Part shown: one piece after another, positions 33,941 through 42,154 of the stretch
How the letters are laid out: each line of letters begins with the position of its first letter
Numbering within the stretch: the first letter of the stretch is position 1
DNA from: Dehalococcoidia bacterium
Lineage (GTDB): Bacteria; Chloroflexota; Dehalococcoidia; Tepidiformales; Tepidiformaceae
Direction of reading: 5' to 3'
NCBI GenBank assembly: GCA_020432045.1
Contig: JAGQHB010000029.1
Coordinates: 1-64,000 of the forward strand
DNA length: 64,000 nucleotides
The notes under the pieces: model-generated
Database searches by the model: none
The model's input: the letters and a program-made list of their open reading frames with translations, nothing else
Told to the model about the DNA's origin: nothing
Program-made: the position numbers and the translations under genes

Positions 33941-34513
33941 GTGCGTTGTCCCTTCTGCCAGGCCCGCGATTCGAAGGTGACGGATTCGCGTGGCGCCGAC
34001 GATGGCATCCGCCGCCGCCGGCAATGCATCACCTGTGGAGAACGTTTTACGACGTTCGAATCCGTGTTGGTTTCTGCTGTGCAGGTCGTCAAACGTGACG
34101 GACGCCGCGAAGAATTTCGCCGCGATAAGCTGCTCGCCGGCCTGCGAAAGGCGTGCAGCAAGCGCAACGTCGCGGTCAGCCAGATCGAGTTGGCCGCGCT
34201 TGATATAGAAGCGCGAGTCCTCGGTGATGGCCGTCCCGAGGTCCCGTCCACTCACATCGGCGAACTGGCGATGGACGCGCTCCGCGACTTGGACCACATC
34301 GCTTACATCCGCTTCGCATCGGTCTACCGGCCCTTTGCCGACCTGACCGCACTAAAGGAAGCCGTGATCGCGCTCGAAAGCAACGAGCCGGAACAGGCGA
34401 CGCTGCAGCTCAGTCTGCCCGGCACCGATGAGACAGCCGCGCCTGACGCCGAACGCCCGCGAATCGTGGCCCCGGAACCGGCCCGCATCGCTTCCCTGGC
34501 GGCGGTGCGCTAA
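33941..34513 (+). CDS. nrdR: Transcriptional repressor NrdR
   Basis: A 190-aa repressor of ribonucleotide reductase genes. Its N-terminal zinc ribbon has CPFC at residues 3-6 and CITC further on, the linker is TTFESVLVSAVQVVKRDGRR, and the ATP-cone follows (EEFRRDKLLAGLRKACSKR, IAYIRFASVYRPFAD). NrdR senses dATP/ATP through the cone. Typical length is about 150, and this one has a 35-residue C-terminal tail without recognisable motif. The GTG start has GGAGGA five to seven bases upstream. It is followed by an overlapping unknown gene and then nrdJ, so it probably controls its own operon. Confidence 0.95.
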   Translation: MRCPFCQARDSKVTDSRGADDGIRRRRQCITCGERFTTFESVLVSAVQVVKRDGRREEFRRDKLLAGLRKACSKRNVAVSQIELAALDIEARVLGDGRPEVPSTHIGELAMDALRDLDHIAYIRFASVYRPFADLTALKEAVIALESNEPEQATLQLSLPGTDETAAPDAERPRIVAPEPARIASLAAVR

Positions 34514-34848
34514 TGGCAAAGCGCATCTGGGAACTCCACAGCCACCTGCTCGGCGGCGCCATCCGTACGACAGTCATGGGCGATGCAGATGTGGCGGGCC
34601 TTGTCCTATCGGAAAGGGCGTACCTGCTCGCCGTCCGCGATTTCCGCCCGCGACAGCTTATCGACCTCGTCCGCGAAGCCGGTCCAGCCGCGGCGGCTAC
34701 GGAACTGGTCGCGCACTATGGGACGGACGAAGCGCTCAACGCCAGCGGCGGGCGTTCACTCATCGTGTGCCGCGGCAGTGATTACACGCCGGTCGTCCGG
34801 CGGAGCGACGAAGTCCCTGCGCTGGCGACCGCGCCGCCTCGATTCTGA
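34513..34848 (+). CDS. Conserved-looking hypothetical protein between nrdR and nrdJ
   Basis: A 111-aa protein whose ATG shares a base with the nrdR stop (TAATG), so it is translationally coupled. It begins AKRIWELHSHLLGGAIRTTV and contains GDADVAGLVLSERAYLL, RQLIDLVREAGPAAAATELV and IVCRGSDYTPVVRRS. It has no membrane segment and no recognised motif. Its position between the regulator and the reductase suggests a role in nucleotide reduction or control, but none can be assigned. Confidence 0.7.
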   Translation: MAKRIWELHSHLLGGAIRTTVMGDADVAGLVLSERAYLLAVRDFRPRQLIDLVREAGPAAAATELVAHYGTDEALNASGGRSLIVCRGSDYTPVVRRSDEVPALATAPPRF

Positions 34849-34866
34849 GGCATCCGGCTGGCACTG

Positions 34867-34887
34867 CGAACATCTGTTCGGTATATT
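34867..34887 (+). promoter_or_regulatory. LexA-like palindrome over the nrdJ promoter
   Basis: CGAAC-ATCT-GTTCG at 34867-34880 is a perfect 5-bp-arm palindrome of the GAAC-N4-GTTC (SOS box) type used by Gram-positive-like LexA proteins. TATATT at 34882-34887 directly follows as a -10. A repressor bound here would block RNA polymerase. Confidence 0.6.
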
Positions 34888-34919
34888 GACACCCCCTCAC
34901 TCGAAAGAAGGAACGCCCC

Positions 34920-37337
34920 ATGGTCACTTCAATTCACACCGGCCTCGACCGCTCATCGGATGATTTCGAGCCGACTCCGCTGTCCGAAAATGCGTATGTG
35001 GTCATGGAGCGGCGCATCACCGCCCGCAATGACCAGGGCGATTCCATTGAGACACCGGACGAATGCTTCCGGCGTGTGGCGAAAAACCTCGCCGAAGCGG
35101 AACTGCGATTCGGGGGCACAGAATCGGACCGGGCCACTGCCGAGGACCTGTTCTACAGGACGATGGCATCGCTGGACTTCCTGCCGAACTCGCCGACGCT
35201 GGTGAACGCGGGGCGAGAGCTGCAGCAGCTTTCCGCCTGCTTCGTGCTGCCAGTCGAGGATTCGATCGAGGGGATTTTCGAAGCGATCAAGCACACGGCG
35301 ATGATCCACAAGTCCGGTGGGGGCACGGGCTTCTCCTTCTCACGCCTGCGGCCCGCGAACGACCGCGTGCAGTCCACCATGGGCGTGGCGAGCGGCCCGG
35401 TTTCGTTCATGAAGGTCTTTGACTCCGCAACCGAGGCTATCAAGCAGGGCGGCACGCGGCGCGGCGCGAACATGGGCATCCTCCGTGTCGACCACCCGGA
35501 TATCGACGAGTTCATCGCGATGAAGGCCGATATGACGACGCTGCAGAACTTCAACATCAGCGTCGCGATCACGGATAAGTTCATGGAGGCGCTGGAGCGC
35601 GGCGAAGACTACGAGCTGTACAACCCGAAGAGCGGCGAAGTCATGGGTACTCGCAGCGCCGCGGCCCTCTGGGACACGCTGGTCAACAACGCCTGGAAGA
35701 ACGGCGACCCGGGCATGGTGTTCATCGATCGAATCAATGCGGGCCGCGCCAACCCGGTGCCGCCGCGCGGCCCGGTGGAATCCACCAACCCCTGCGGCGA
35801 ACAACCGTTGTACCCGTACGACTCCTGCAACCTGGGGTCGATCAACCTCGGCCATTTCACGAAGGGTGACGCGGGCAGCAAGGCGGTCGACTACGAGCGG
35901 CTGGGCAAACTGATCCATCGCACGGTGCACCTGCTCGACAACGTCATCGAGATGAACGCCTACCCGATCCCCGAGATCGCAGAGACGTCGCATTCGATCC
36001 GGCGCATCGGGCTCGGTGTGATGGGCTGGGCTGACATGCTCATCGATCTTCGTGTGCCGTACGACTCCAACGAGGCGCTTGATGTCGCCCGCGAGGTGAT
36101 GGCATTCATTCAGCGCGAGGCGGACAACGCGTCCGAGCGGCTCGCATCGCTTCGCGGGACGTTCCCCGAATGGAAAGTGTCGGTCTACGGCCCGGGCGGG
36201 AGCGAAGGGCCCCGGCCGATGCGCAACTCGACACGGACGACCATCGCGCCGACGGGCACGCTCAGCATCATCGCGGACTGCTCGGGCGGCATCGAGCCGG
36301 TCTTTTCGCTGGCGTTCATCCGTTCGCACTACCTGGACAAGGACGATCCGACGAAGCGGACGGAGCTGTTCGAGGTGAACCGCCAGTTCGAAGAAGCGGG
36401 CAAGGCCGAGGGCTGGTACAGCGAAGAGCTGATCCGGTTCCTCGCGGAGGGCGGCCATCTCGCGGAACGGGAAGAGGTTCCGGCGTGGGTGAAACGCGTC
36501 TTCGTCACGGCGCACGATATCGCGCCGGAATGGCACGTGCGGATGCAGTCGGCCTTCCAGGAGTACACGGACAACGCGGTCTCCAAGACGATCAACTTCC
36601 CGAACACTGCGACGGTGGAAGACGTGCGTCATGCTTATGCGCTGGCGTACGAGACCGGCTGCAAGGGCATCACTATCTACCGCGACGGCAGTCGTGACCT
36701 GCAGGTGCTCAAGCACGTTGCGAGGGAAGACGCGAGTGACGCGGCAGCGGCCGTGGAAGCGGCGCAGGCGCTGGTGCTGCAGCACGCGGGGCCGGTGCGC
36801 CGCCGTATGCCCGATGAGCGTGCTGCCATCACCCACAAGTTCCGGGTGGGCGAGCAGGAAGGCTACATGACGGTCGGCATGTTCGAGGACGGGACGCCGG
36901 GCGAAGTGTTCATCAACGTCTCCAAGCAGGGCTCGACCGTGAGCGGGCTGATGGACACGGTGGCGATGCTGACGAGCTACGCGCTTCAGTACGGCGTGCC
37001 GATCAGCGAGCTGGCATCGAAGCTGAAGAACACGCGCTTCGAGCCCAGCGGCCCGACGGGGAACAAGGAGATCCCGCTCTCAACCAGCATCGTGGACTAC
37101 GTCTTCCGCTGGCTGGAGCACAAGTTCGGCGAGCGAACGCCGGCGATCCAGTACACGTTGATCCCGGCCGACCAGGTGGCGGCGAGCACAGCCAGCGATG
37201 CCCCGCTCGCGCTCATCCCAAAGGCGCAGGACAGCCACGTCCCCAGCGGTGTGGGCTGCCCGGACTGTGGCGCAGTGCTGTTTTATGGGGAGGGATGTCT
37301 GTTGTGCCGTAACTGCGGCTACAACAAGTGTGGGTAG
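34920..37337 (+). CDS. nrdJ: Class II (adenosylcobalamin-dependent) ribonucleoside-diphosphate reductase
   Basis: An 805-aa reductase. Motifs in order: FLPNSPTLVNAG, LSACFVLPVEDSIEGIF, KSGGGTGFSFSRLRP, QGGTRRGANMGILRVDHPDI, NPCGEQPLYPYDSCNLGSIN (Cys292, thiyl radical site), APTGTLSIIADCSGGIEP, and a C-terminal zinc-ribbon-like tail VGCPDCGAVLFYGEGCLLC with RNCGYNKCG. It makes deoxyribonucleotides using coenzyme B12 without oxygen and needs no small subunit. The AAGGAA site is seven bases before the start. The third gene after nrdR, it also has its own promoter with a LexA-like box, so both NrdR and SOS control are plausible. Confidence 0.95.
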   Translation: MVTSIHTGLDRSSDDFEPTPLSENAYVVMERRITARNDQGDSIETPDECFRRVAKNLAEAELRFGGTESDRATAEDLFYRTMASLDFLPNSPTLVNAGRELQQLSACFVLPVEDSIEGIFEAIKHTAMIHKSGGGTGFSFSRLRPANDRVQSTMGVASGPVSFMKVFDSATEAIKQGGTRRGANMGILRVDHPDIDEFIAMKADMTTLQNFNISVAITDKFMEALERGEDYELYNPKSGEVMGTRSAAALWDTLVNNAWKNGDPGMVFIDRINAGRANPVPPRGPVESTNPCGEQPLYPYDSCNLGSINLGHFTKGDAGSKAVDYERLGKLIHRTVHLLDNVIEMNAYPIPEIAETSHSIRRIGLGVMGWADMLIDLRVPYDSNEALDVAREVMAFIQREADNASERLASLRGTFPEWKVSVYGPGGSEGPRPMRNSTRTTIAPTGTLSIIADCSGGIEPVFSLAFIRSHYLDKDDPTKRTELFEVNRQFEEAGKAEGWYSEELIRFLAEGGHLAEREEVPAWVKRVFVTAHDIAPEWHVRMQSAFQEYTDNAVSKTINFPNTATVEDVRHAYALAYETGCKGITIYRDGSRDLQVLKHVAREDASDAAAAVEAAQALVLQHAGPVRRRMPDERAAITHKFRVGEQEGYMTVGMFEDGTPGEVFINVSKQGSTVSGLMDTVAMLTSYALQYGVPISELASKLKNTRFEPSGPTGNKEIPLSTSIVDYVFRWLEHKFGERTPAIQYTLIPADQVAASTASDAPLALIPKAQDSHVPSGVGCPDCGAVLFYGEGCLLCRNCGYNKCG

Positions 37338-37374
37338 GAGGGGGATCCGCAGGATCGTGATGCCGGATAGGACG

Positions 37375-37386
37375 GCACTGCAGTGC
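37375..37386. repeat. 12-bp perfect palindrome downstream of nrdJ
   Basis: GCACTGCAGTGC lies 38 bp after the nrdJ stop and 76 bp before the next -10. It has no T-run, so it is not a terminator. It might be a dimer-binding site or chance. Confidence 0.3.
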
Positions 37387-37461
37387 AACCCGAAGGACTG
37401 ACTGTTCGCAGGTCCGAGTGCTCAGCGAACCAGCGTGATAGAGGCGCCCGTCGACGTCACC

Positions 37462-37473
37462 TACAATCCCTGC
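37462..37473 (+). promoter_or_regulatory. Leaderless -10 element of the ferredoxin-YHS gene
   Basis: TACAAT, six bases (CCCTGC), ATG at 37474, with no ribosome site. It decides the start against the longer in-frame reading from 37435. Confidence 0.58.
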
Positions 37474-38079
37474 ATGGACATTCACACCACCCGCGTAAAT
37501 GCACGCGGTGAGGACTACCGGGTCGTACAGCTGCAGGGAAACCTGTTTGTCTGCGCGAAGCAGAATGGGAGCTGCTGCTGCGGCTGGGACGAAAAGGGCC
37601 GGATGTCGTTCGACCACGCACTCTGGGGCGACGAGTGGGAGCGGCGAAGGCTGCGTAGCCGCCTGCACCTAACATTCACGGGCTGCCTCGGGCCGTGCAT
37701 CGCCGGAAACAACGCGCTGCTGCAGGTCCTGGGCCAGTCCATCTGGCTTAAGGACCTGAATGACGCCGCGCTGGTCCCCGCGGTCTTCGATTACGTCGAA
37801 TCAATGCTGGCAGCCGGGCAGGTGATGCCAGTTCCGGCGGTGCTACAGGACCACGTCTACCGCCGCTACCTGCCGCCTCCAACGGATGAACTGCTGGCCC
37901 TTGTGGAAAACGAGAGCGATGACGGCGGGCTAGAACGGTTGGACCCCGTCTGCCTGATGGACGTCGACCCGGCGACAGCAAAGCACACGGTCGAGTACGG
38001 CGGCCGGGTGATCGCGTTCTGCGCTCCCTCGTGCCGGAAGCAGTTTCTCGCCGACCCGGCCGCCTACCTCCCGTCCTGA
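37474..38079 (+). CDS. Thioredoxin-like [2Fe-2S] ferredoxin fused to a YHS domain
   Basis: A 201-aa fusion. Residues about 15-110 look like a thioredoxin-fold [2Fe-2S] ferredoxin (LFVCAKQNGSCCCGWDEKGR, then LTFTGCLGPCIAGNN), similar to the CbiW ferredoxins of cobalamin pathways. Residues about 155-200 are a YHS metal-binding domain: LDPVCLMDVDPATAKHTVEY, GGRVIAFCAPSCRKQFLADP. YHS domains bind iron or heavy metals. It follows the B12-dependent reductase by 136 bp under its own promoter. A cobalamin-related or metal-trafficking role is inferred from fold and place, not shown. Confidence 0.8.
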   Translation: MDIHTTRVNARGEDYRVVQLQGNLFVCAKQNGSCCCGWDEKGRMSFDHALWGDEWERRRLRSRLHLTFTGCLGPCIAGNNALLQVLGQSIWLKDLNDAALVPAVFDYVESMLAAGQVMPVPAVLQDHVYRRYLPPPTDELLALVENESDDGGLERLDPVCLMDVDPATAKHTVEYGGRVIAFCAPSCRKQFLADPAAYLPS

Positions 38080-38087
38080 CTTCCCCC

Positions 38088-39716
38088 CTACTCGAACTGC
38101 GGGATGAGCGAGAGGACGTTATTCACGTAGACGACGGTCTCGTCATACATGCCGAATTCCTGGACGGCACGCCAGCCCTGGTAGTACGAGGCCAGCGCAA
38201 TGCTGGTGTCCCAGTCAGAGCGGACGAGCCAGTGGTGCAGGATCGCCGCGCCCATGCGGGCGTTGGAGACGGCGTTGGTCTCCCAGTCGGTGGCGTCCGG
38301 CGTAAGCGTGAGAAGCGCCCAGTCGGCCGTCCAGGGCGTGACCTGCATGAGGCCAACAGCGCCGGCGTGGCTCTCGACGAACTGGTTCCAGCCACTTTCC
38401 TGCCAGGCGAGCGCCTTCAGAAGTGCCGCCGAGATGCCGAACTCGGCCGCTGCATTTTCGAGGATGACTTCGTACTCGGCGAGCGAGTAGCCGCGGCTGG
38501 CGACTGCGCCAGCCGTGCCGCCCGGGACCGAGAGGGCGCGGCCTTCCACGATGATGTTCGGGTTGCTGATGCCGTTCGCTTCGATGATCGAAGACTGGCT
38601 GACCCCATAGCGCAACGCGATCGCAGCAAGCGTTTCGCCGGGCTGGACGATGTGCGTTTGCGCCGCGGCGGCAACGGGAATCGCGCTGGCTGCGACGCCT
38701 GGGCCGCCACCGGGGATGGTCAGTGATTGGCCAACGACGACGAGGTTGAGGTTCGCGATCTGGTTGGCGGAAGCGATCTCGCCCAGCGCGACACCGTAAC
38801 GGTTGGCGATGGAGGAGAGGGTCTCTCCGGGCTCCACCAGGTGGAGTACCTGGGAGTAGCCCGTGATCTGCGAGGGCGTGCCGGCGCCAGGGATAACGAT
38901 GCGCTCGCCCACGACGATTATGTCATGGTCAGCGAGGTTGTTCGCATCCGCGAGCCGGGAGAGGGCGACGCCGTACCGATCGGCGATGGACGAGAGGGTA
39001 TCGCCGGGGAGCACGACGTGGACGACGGCGGTGGTTTCGACGAGTGCCGGACCTTCGCGGTTGGCCCCGGGAACGACCAGAATCTGCCCGGGGAAGATCG
39101 CGTTCGGGTTTGCAAGGCCGTTGGCGGCGACGAGTGCTTCCAGGCGGACGCCGTAGGTGCCGGCGATTGCCGAGAGAATTTCTCCGGCTTCGACGGTGTG
39201 GCGGATACCGCTTGCCGCGGCTGCTGGCGCCGGGGCAACGACCTCCGTGTCTGCCGGTGAAGGGGCCATGGACCCGGGAATGATGAGCGTGGCGCCAAGG
39301 TGGACACCCGTGGGATCGAAAATGCCGTTGGCGACGGCGATGTCATCTACTGAAACACCGTAAAGGTCAGCGAGGCCGGAAAGGGTGTCGCCGGGTACGA
39401 CTGTGTGGAAGCGTCCGGCATCCGGGATCGGCGCCGAGCCGGCGAACTCTGGGATGATGAGGACGTCGCCCTCGTGGATCGCATTCGGGTCCGCGATTCC
39501 ATTCACATCCATGAGCGTTTCGACGGGCAGGCCGTAGCGGCTGGCGATTGCGGTGAGTGTCTCGCCGGGCGCAACGATGTGCTGGGCAGCATGGGCAAGC
39601 GGGGGTAAAGAACTCAGGGCGGAACCAGCGACGACGGCTGCCATGAAGGCAGCGCCAAGCGCCCGCGAGGCACGCAGCCGCGCGGACGAAGAGGTTTGCT
39701 GTGGGATTGGCGTCAA
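38088..39716 (-). CDS. Secreted lytic transglycosylase with six LysM domains
   Basis: A 542-aa exported protein. The signal peptide is within residues 1-44 (RLRASR, hydrophobic AAFMAAVVAGSALSS, AHAA). Six LysM repeats follow, each like HTVVPGDTLSGLADLYGVS ... LIIPG, ending at about residue 385. The C-terminal 140 residues are an SLT-type muramidase: ALLKALAWQESGWNQ with the catalytic Glu, then GAVGLMQVTP and ASYYQGW. It binds and cleaves peptidoglycan outside the membrane. The start is a TTG at 39716, chosen because it gives a full signal peptide; a promoter is present 35 bp upstream. Confidence 0.92.
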   Translation of the reverse strand: MTPIPQQTSSSARLRASRALGAAFMAAVVAGSALSSLPPLAHAAQHIVAPGETLTAIASRYGLPVETLMDVNGIADPNAIHEGDVLIIPEFAGSAPIPDAGRFHTVVPGDTLSGLADLYGVSVDDIAVANGIFDPTGVHLGATLIIPGSMAPSPADTEVVAPAPAAAASGIRHTVEAGEILSAIAGTYGVRLEALVAANGLANPNAIFPGQILVVPGANREGPALVETTAVVHVVLPGDTLSSIADRYGVALSRLADANNLADHDIIVVGERIVIPGAGTPSQITGYSQVLHLVEPGETLSSIANRYGVALGEIASANQIANLNLVVVGQSLTIPGGGPGVAASAIPVAAAAQTHIVQPGETLAAIALRYGVSQSSIIEANGISNPNIIVEGRALSVPGGTAGAVASRGYSLAEYEVILENAAAEFGISAALLKALAWQESGWNQFVESHAGAVGLMQVTPWTADWALLTLTPDATDWETNAVSNARMGAAILHHWLVRSDWDTSIALASYYQGWRAVQEFGMYDETVVYVNNVLSLIPQFE

Positions 39717-39750
39717 CGAATGTCCAACGCTTCTCCCGCCACTGCAAAGG

Positions 39751-39780
39751 GATATATCACGCGCGAGTGATTCCCGACAA
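39751..39780 (-). promoter_or_regulatory. Promoter of the LysM transglycosylase gene
   Basis: On the minus strand TTGTCG, 18-bp spacer, TATATC. It lies back to back with the leaderless promoter of the plus-strand gene at 39811, so the 94-bp region is bidirectional. Confidence 0.5.
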
Positions 39781-39798
39781 GCGGTGAAGGCTGCGAGC

Positions 39799-39810
39799 TA
39801 TACTTCGGCA
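39799..39810 (+). promoter_or_regulatory. Leaderless -10 element of the yggS-proC-yggT operon
   Basis: TATACT, six bases (TCGGCA), ATG at 39811. The hexamer and the first base of the spacer are identical to those at the K+ channel gene (TATACT-TCGG). Confidence 0.6.
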
Positions 39811-40077
39811 ATGGGCTTCTATTACGGATCCAGCGAGCCGCCGCCGGAAGAGAAGGGCGGCTCGGCCAAAGACGTCGTTATGATGACGGTGGCCGTTTTT
39901 CGCGTGCTGGCGTTGCCGCTTGGCATCCTCGTGGGAGGGATGGCGGGCCTTGTGGGGCTGTTCTTTCTGTTCGCGTGGCTACCAATCGCAGGCCTCGGCG
40001 TAATGGCAACGGCCGTGCTCGCCGTTTGTGGATACGCCGTTTGGGAATGGCGGCACCCGCCCGAATTGAAGGGATGA
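39811..40077 (+). CDS. Small two-span membrane protein
   Basis: An 88-aa protein: MGFYYGSSEPPPEEKGG, then two hydrophobic helices (about 27-52 and 55-78: LALPLGILVGGMAGLVGLFF, LPIAGLGVMATAVLAVCGYA) and a short WEWRHPPELKG tail. It is not recognised as a named family. It is first gene of the operon, with its TGA overlapping the yggS ATG (ATGA), so it is co-translated with yggS and perhaps related to the envelope role of the cluster. Confidence 0.75.
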   Translation: MGFYYGSSEPPPEEKGGSAKDVVMMTVAVFRVLALPLGILVGGMAGLVGLFFLFAWLPIAGLGVMATAVLAVCGYAVWEWRHPPELKG

Positions 40078-40778
40078 CGGCTCCGGGACCGGCCACGGAC
40101 AGCATCGCCGCAGGAGTCCAGCGGGTCCGCGCACGGATCCATGACGCGTGTGCACGGGCCGGGCGCGACGTGGGCAGCGTGACACTGATAGCGGCCACAA
40201 AGACGCATTCGGCGGCGGCGCTCGTGGAATTGATAGCCGCCGGTGTTGCGGATATCGGTGAAAACTACGTCCAGGAGGGTGCTGCCAAGATCGAGGCGTT
40301 GGCGCCGCTGCTTGGCGCCGCCGGGCTGCCAATGCCGAGGCCGCACTTCATCGGACAGCTCCAACGAAACAAGGTCCGCGCTGCCCTGGCCGCGTTCGAC
40401 GTTCTCCATGCGGTCGACTCCGTCCGGCTCGTCGAGGCTATCGAGCGGGCCGAGCCAACGACTGCCGTCCCATGCTTCATCCAGGTGAACCTCTCAGGCG
40501 AAACGTCGAAGGGCGGCATCTGCCGGGAGGAGCTGCCCTCGCTGGTGGCGAAGATGCAAGCAAGTGCGGCGACCGAGCTCCTCGGGCTGATGATGGTGCC
40601 ACCCGCCGGCCCCTCAGAGGCAAGCCGCGCATGGTTCCGGCGGCTGCAGATGCTGGCGTCTGAGCACGGGCTGTCCCATTGTTCAATGGGGATGACGGGC
40701 GACTTCGAAGTCGCAATCGAAGAAGGCGCCACGCACGTGCGCGTGGGAAGGGCCATCTTCGGGGAGCGCCAGCATTGA
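40074..40778 (+). CDS. yggS: YggS/PROSC family PLP-binding protein
   Basis: A 234-aa PLP homeostasis protein: VTLIAATKTHSAAALVELIA (Lys that forms the PLP aldimine), DIGENYVQEGAAKIEALAP, HFIGQLQRNKVR, CFIQVNLSGETSKGGI, LLGLMMVPP, SHCSMGMTGDFEVAIEEGAT with HVRVGRAIFG. It has no known catalytic reaction and balances PLP and amino acid pools. It overlaps the preceding gene (ATGA) and the next one (TTGA), in the widely conserved yggS-proC-yggT order. Confidence 0.93.
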   Translation: MTAPGPATDSIAAGVQRVRARIHDACARAGRDVGSVTLIAATKTHSAAALVELIAAGVADIGENYVQEGAAKIEALAPLLGAAGLPMPRPHFIGQLQRNKVRAALAAFDVLHAVDSVRLVEAIERAEPTTAVPCFIQVNLSGETSKGGICREELPSLVAKMQASAATELLGLMMVPPAGPSEASRAWFRRLQMLASEHGLSHCSMGMTGDFEVAIEEGATHVRVGRAIFGERQH

Positions 40779-41569
40779 AGGTCGGGATAGTCGGTGGCGG
40801 CGTGATGGGCGAGGCAATCCTCTCGCGTGCTTTGGCGAGCGGTGCGATGGTCGCGGCGGACGTGACCGTCGCAGAACTGGTTGTGGAGCGAGCTGCACGG
40901 CTAGCGGCTGTCCACGATGTGAAGACAACAGCGAACGCCCATGAAGCCCTGGACAGCTCGGACCTGGTGATCCTCGCGGTGAAGCCGCAGGACCTCGGGT
41001 CGGTTCGCGGATCGGTTCCGCAGAGCGCCGTGATCGTGTCGATCATGGCCGGGGTGACGATCGAGACCATTGCGAGAGCGTTCAAACATGAACGCATCGT
41101 GCGCGTAATGCCGAACACGCCGGCCGCGATCGGCGCGGGGATGAGCGCGTGGACTGCCACACATGCCGTTGATGGAGCGCAGCGGGAACAGGTGCGCGGG
41201 CTCCTCGCGGCCGTTGGGCACGAACTGTACGTCGCCGACGAAAAGAAGATCGACATGGCAACCGCGCTGAGCGGTAGTGGCCCGGCTTATGTGTTCCTTT
41301 TTATCGAAGCACTGATCGAAGGGGGTGTGGCGGTGGGCCTGACACGGGCGCAGGCGTCGGAACTCGTGATTCAGACTGTCTCGGGAGCGGCGCGCTACGC
41401 GGCCGAAGCGGGCCAATCACCGGCAGACCTCCGCGCGGCCGTGACATCACCCGCGGGGACAACGGCTGCCGGGCTACTGGCACTGGAAGAGGCTGCATTT
41501 CGAGCGGCGGTGATCAACGCGGTCCGCGCTGCTCATACACGCGCCGTGGAACTCGGGCAGTCGAAATGA
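40775..41569 (+). CDS. proC: Pyrroline-5-carboxylate reductase
   Basis: A 264-aa enzyme starting at a TTG that overlaps the yggS stop. It has KVGIVGGGVMGEAILSRAL (NADP fold), DLVILAVKPQDL, IVSIMAGVTIETI, RVMPNTPAAIGAGMS and the family signature ATALSGSGPAYVFLFIEALI. It catalyses the last step of proline synthesis. The TTG start is supported because the glycine loop begins four residues later, as in other ProC proteins. Its TGA overlaps the next ATG. Confidence 0.94.
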   Translation: MKVGIVGGGVMGEAILSRALASGAMVAADVTVAELVVERAARLAAVHDVKTTANAHEALDSSDLVILAVKPQDLGSVRGSVPQSAVIVSIMAGVTIETIARAFKHERIVRVMPNTPAAIGAGMSAWTATHAVDGAQREQVRGLLAAVGHELYVADEKKIDMATALSGSGPAYVFLFIEALIEGGVAVGLTRAQASELVIQTVSGAARYAAEAGQSPADLRAAVTSPAGTTAAGLLALEEAAFRAAVINAVRAAHTRAVELGQSK

Positions 41570-41826
41570 ATCCGGCAATCGCGACAGTCTTCCTCGTGTT
41601 CCTCTGGACGCTCGTAGGGTTTGTCATCGTCCGGGCAATTCTGAGCTGGGCCCCGAACCGGCCGAACAACGAGTTCGTTCGACTTGTTTACCGGGTGACG
41701 GACCCGCTGATGGAGCCGGTGCGCCGGATTCTGCCCCCGCTGGGAGGGCTCGACCTGAGCGGCATCGCCGTGATCGTCATACTTCAAGTCATGATCGCGG
41801 TCGTCAACCGCGTCAATGCCGGGTAA
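41566..41826 (+). CDS. YggT family membrane protein (copy 1)
   Basis: An 86-aa two-helix protein: VFLVFLWTLVGFVIVRAILS, WAPNRPNNEFVRLVYRVTDP, LMEPVRRILPPLGGLDLSGI, then IVILQVMIAVVN. The VTDPLxEPxRRxLPxxGGxDxSP pattern is the YggT signature. These proteins have been linked to cell division, septum formation and osmotic tolerance in other bacteria. It is coupled to proC by ATGA. A second yggT follows 48 bp later. Confidence 0.9.
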   Translation: MNPAIATVFLVFLWTLVGFVIVRAILSWAPNRPNNEFVRLVYRVTDPLMEPVRRILPPLGGLDLSGIAVIVILQVMIAVVNRVNAG

Positions 41827-41874
41827 TGCCGGCGTGGCCAGACTCCGCGATCTGGTATTCTGAAGGGGACGCCG

Positions 41875-42138
41875 ATGAACCCATACGTCGCACAGATTAC
41901 CGTTACGTTTCTTCAGATCATGTTCTGGGCGATCATCGCCCGGTCGCTGCTGAGCTTCTTTCCTATCGACCAGTCCAGCCCGCTGTTTCAGCTGCTGCAC
42001 CGTGTGACGGAACCGATCATCGAGCCAATCCGCCGGGTGATGCCACAGACCGGGATGTTCGACCTGAGCCCGATGATCGCAATTATTATGATCATTGTCA
42101 TTCAGCAGGTGGTGTACAGCGTGGCGCAGCCGCTGTAG
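41875..42138 (+). CDS. YggT family membrane protein (copy 2)
   Basis: An 87-aa paralogue of the preceding gene: ITVTFLQIMFWAIIARSLLS, FFPIDQSSPLFQLLHRVTEP, IIEPIRRVMPQTGMFDLSPM, then IIMIIVIQQVV. GAAGGGGA lies five bases before the ATG, and TATTCT at about 41852 is a possible internal -10. Tandem single-repeat copies replace the double-repeat YggT of E. coli; the two small proteins may form a heterodimer. Confidence 0.9.
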   Translation: MNPYVAQITVTFLQIMFWAIIARSLLSFFPIDQSSPLFQLLHRVTEPIIEPIRRVMPQTGMFDLSPMIAIIMIIVIQQVVYSVAQPL

Positions 42139-42154
42139 TGCGGAGCAGCCTCTT

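Noticed and set aside
35340-36836. 498-codon minus-strand open frame inside nrdJ
   Set aside because: Antisense shadow: His/Arg/Asp-rich translation with no domain, opposite a fully conserved ribonucleotide reductase.
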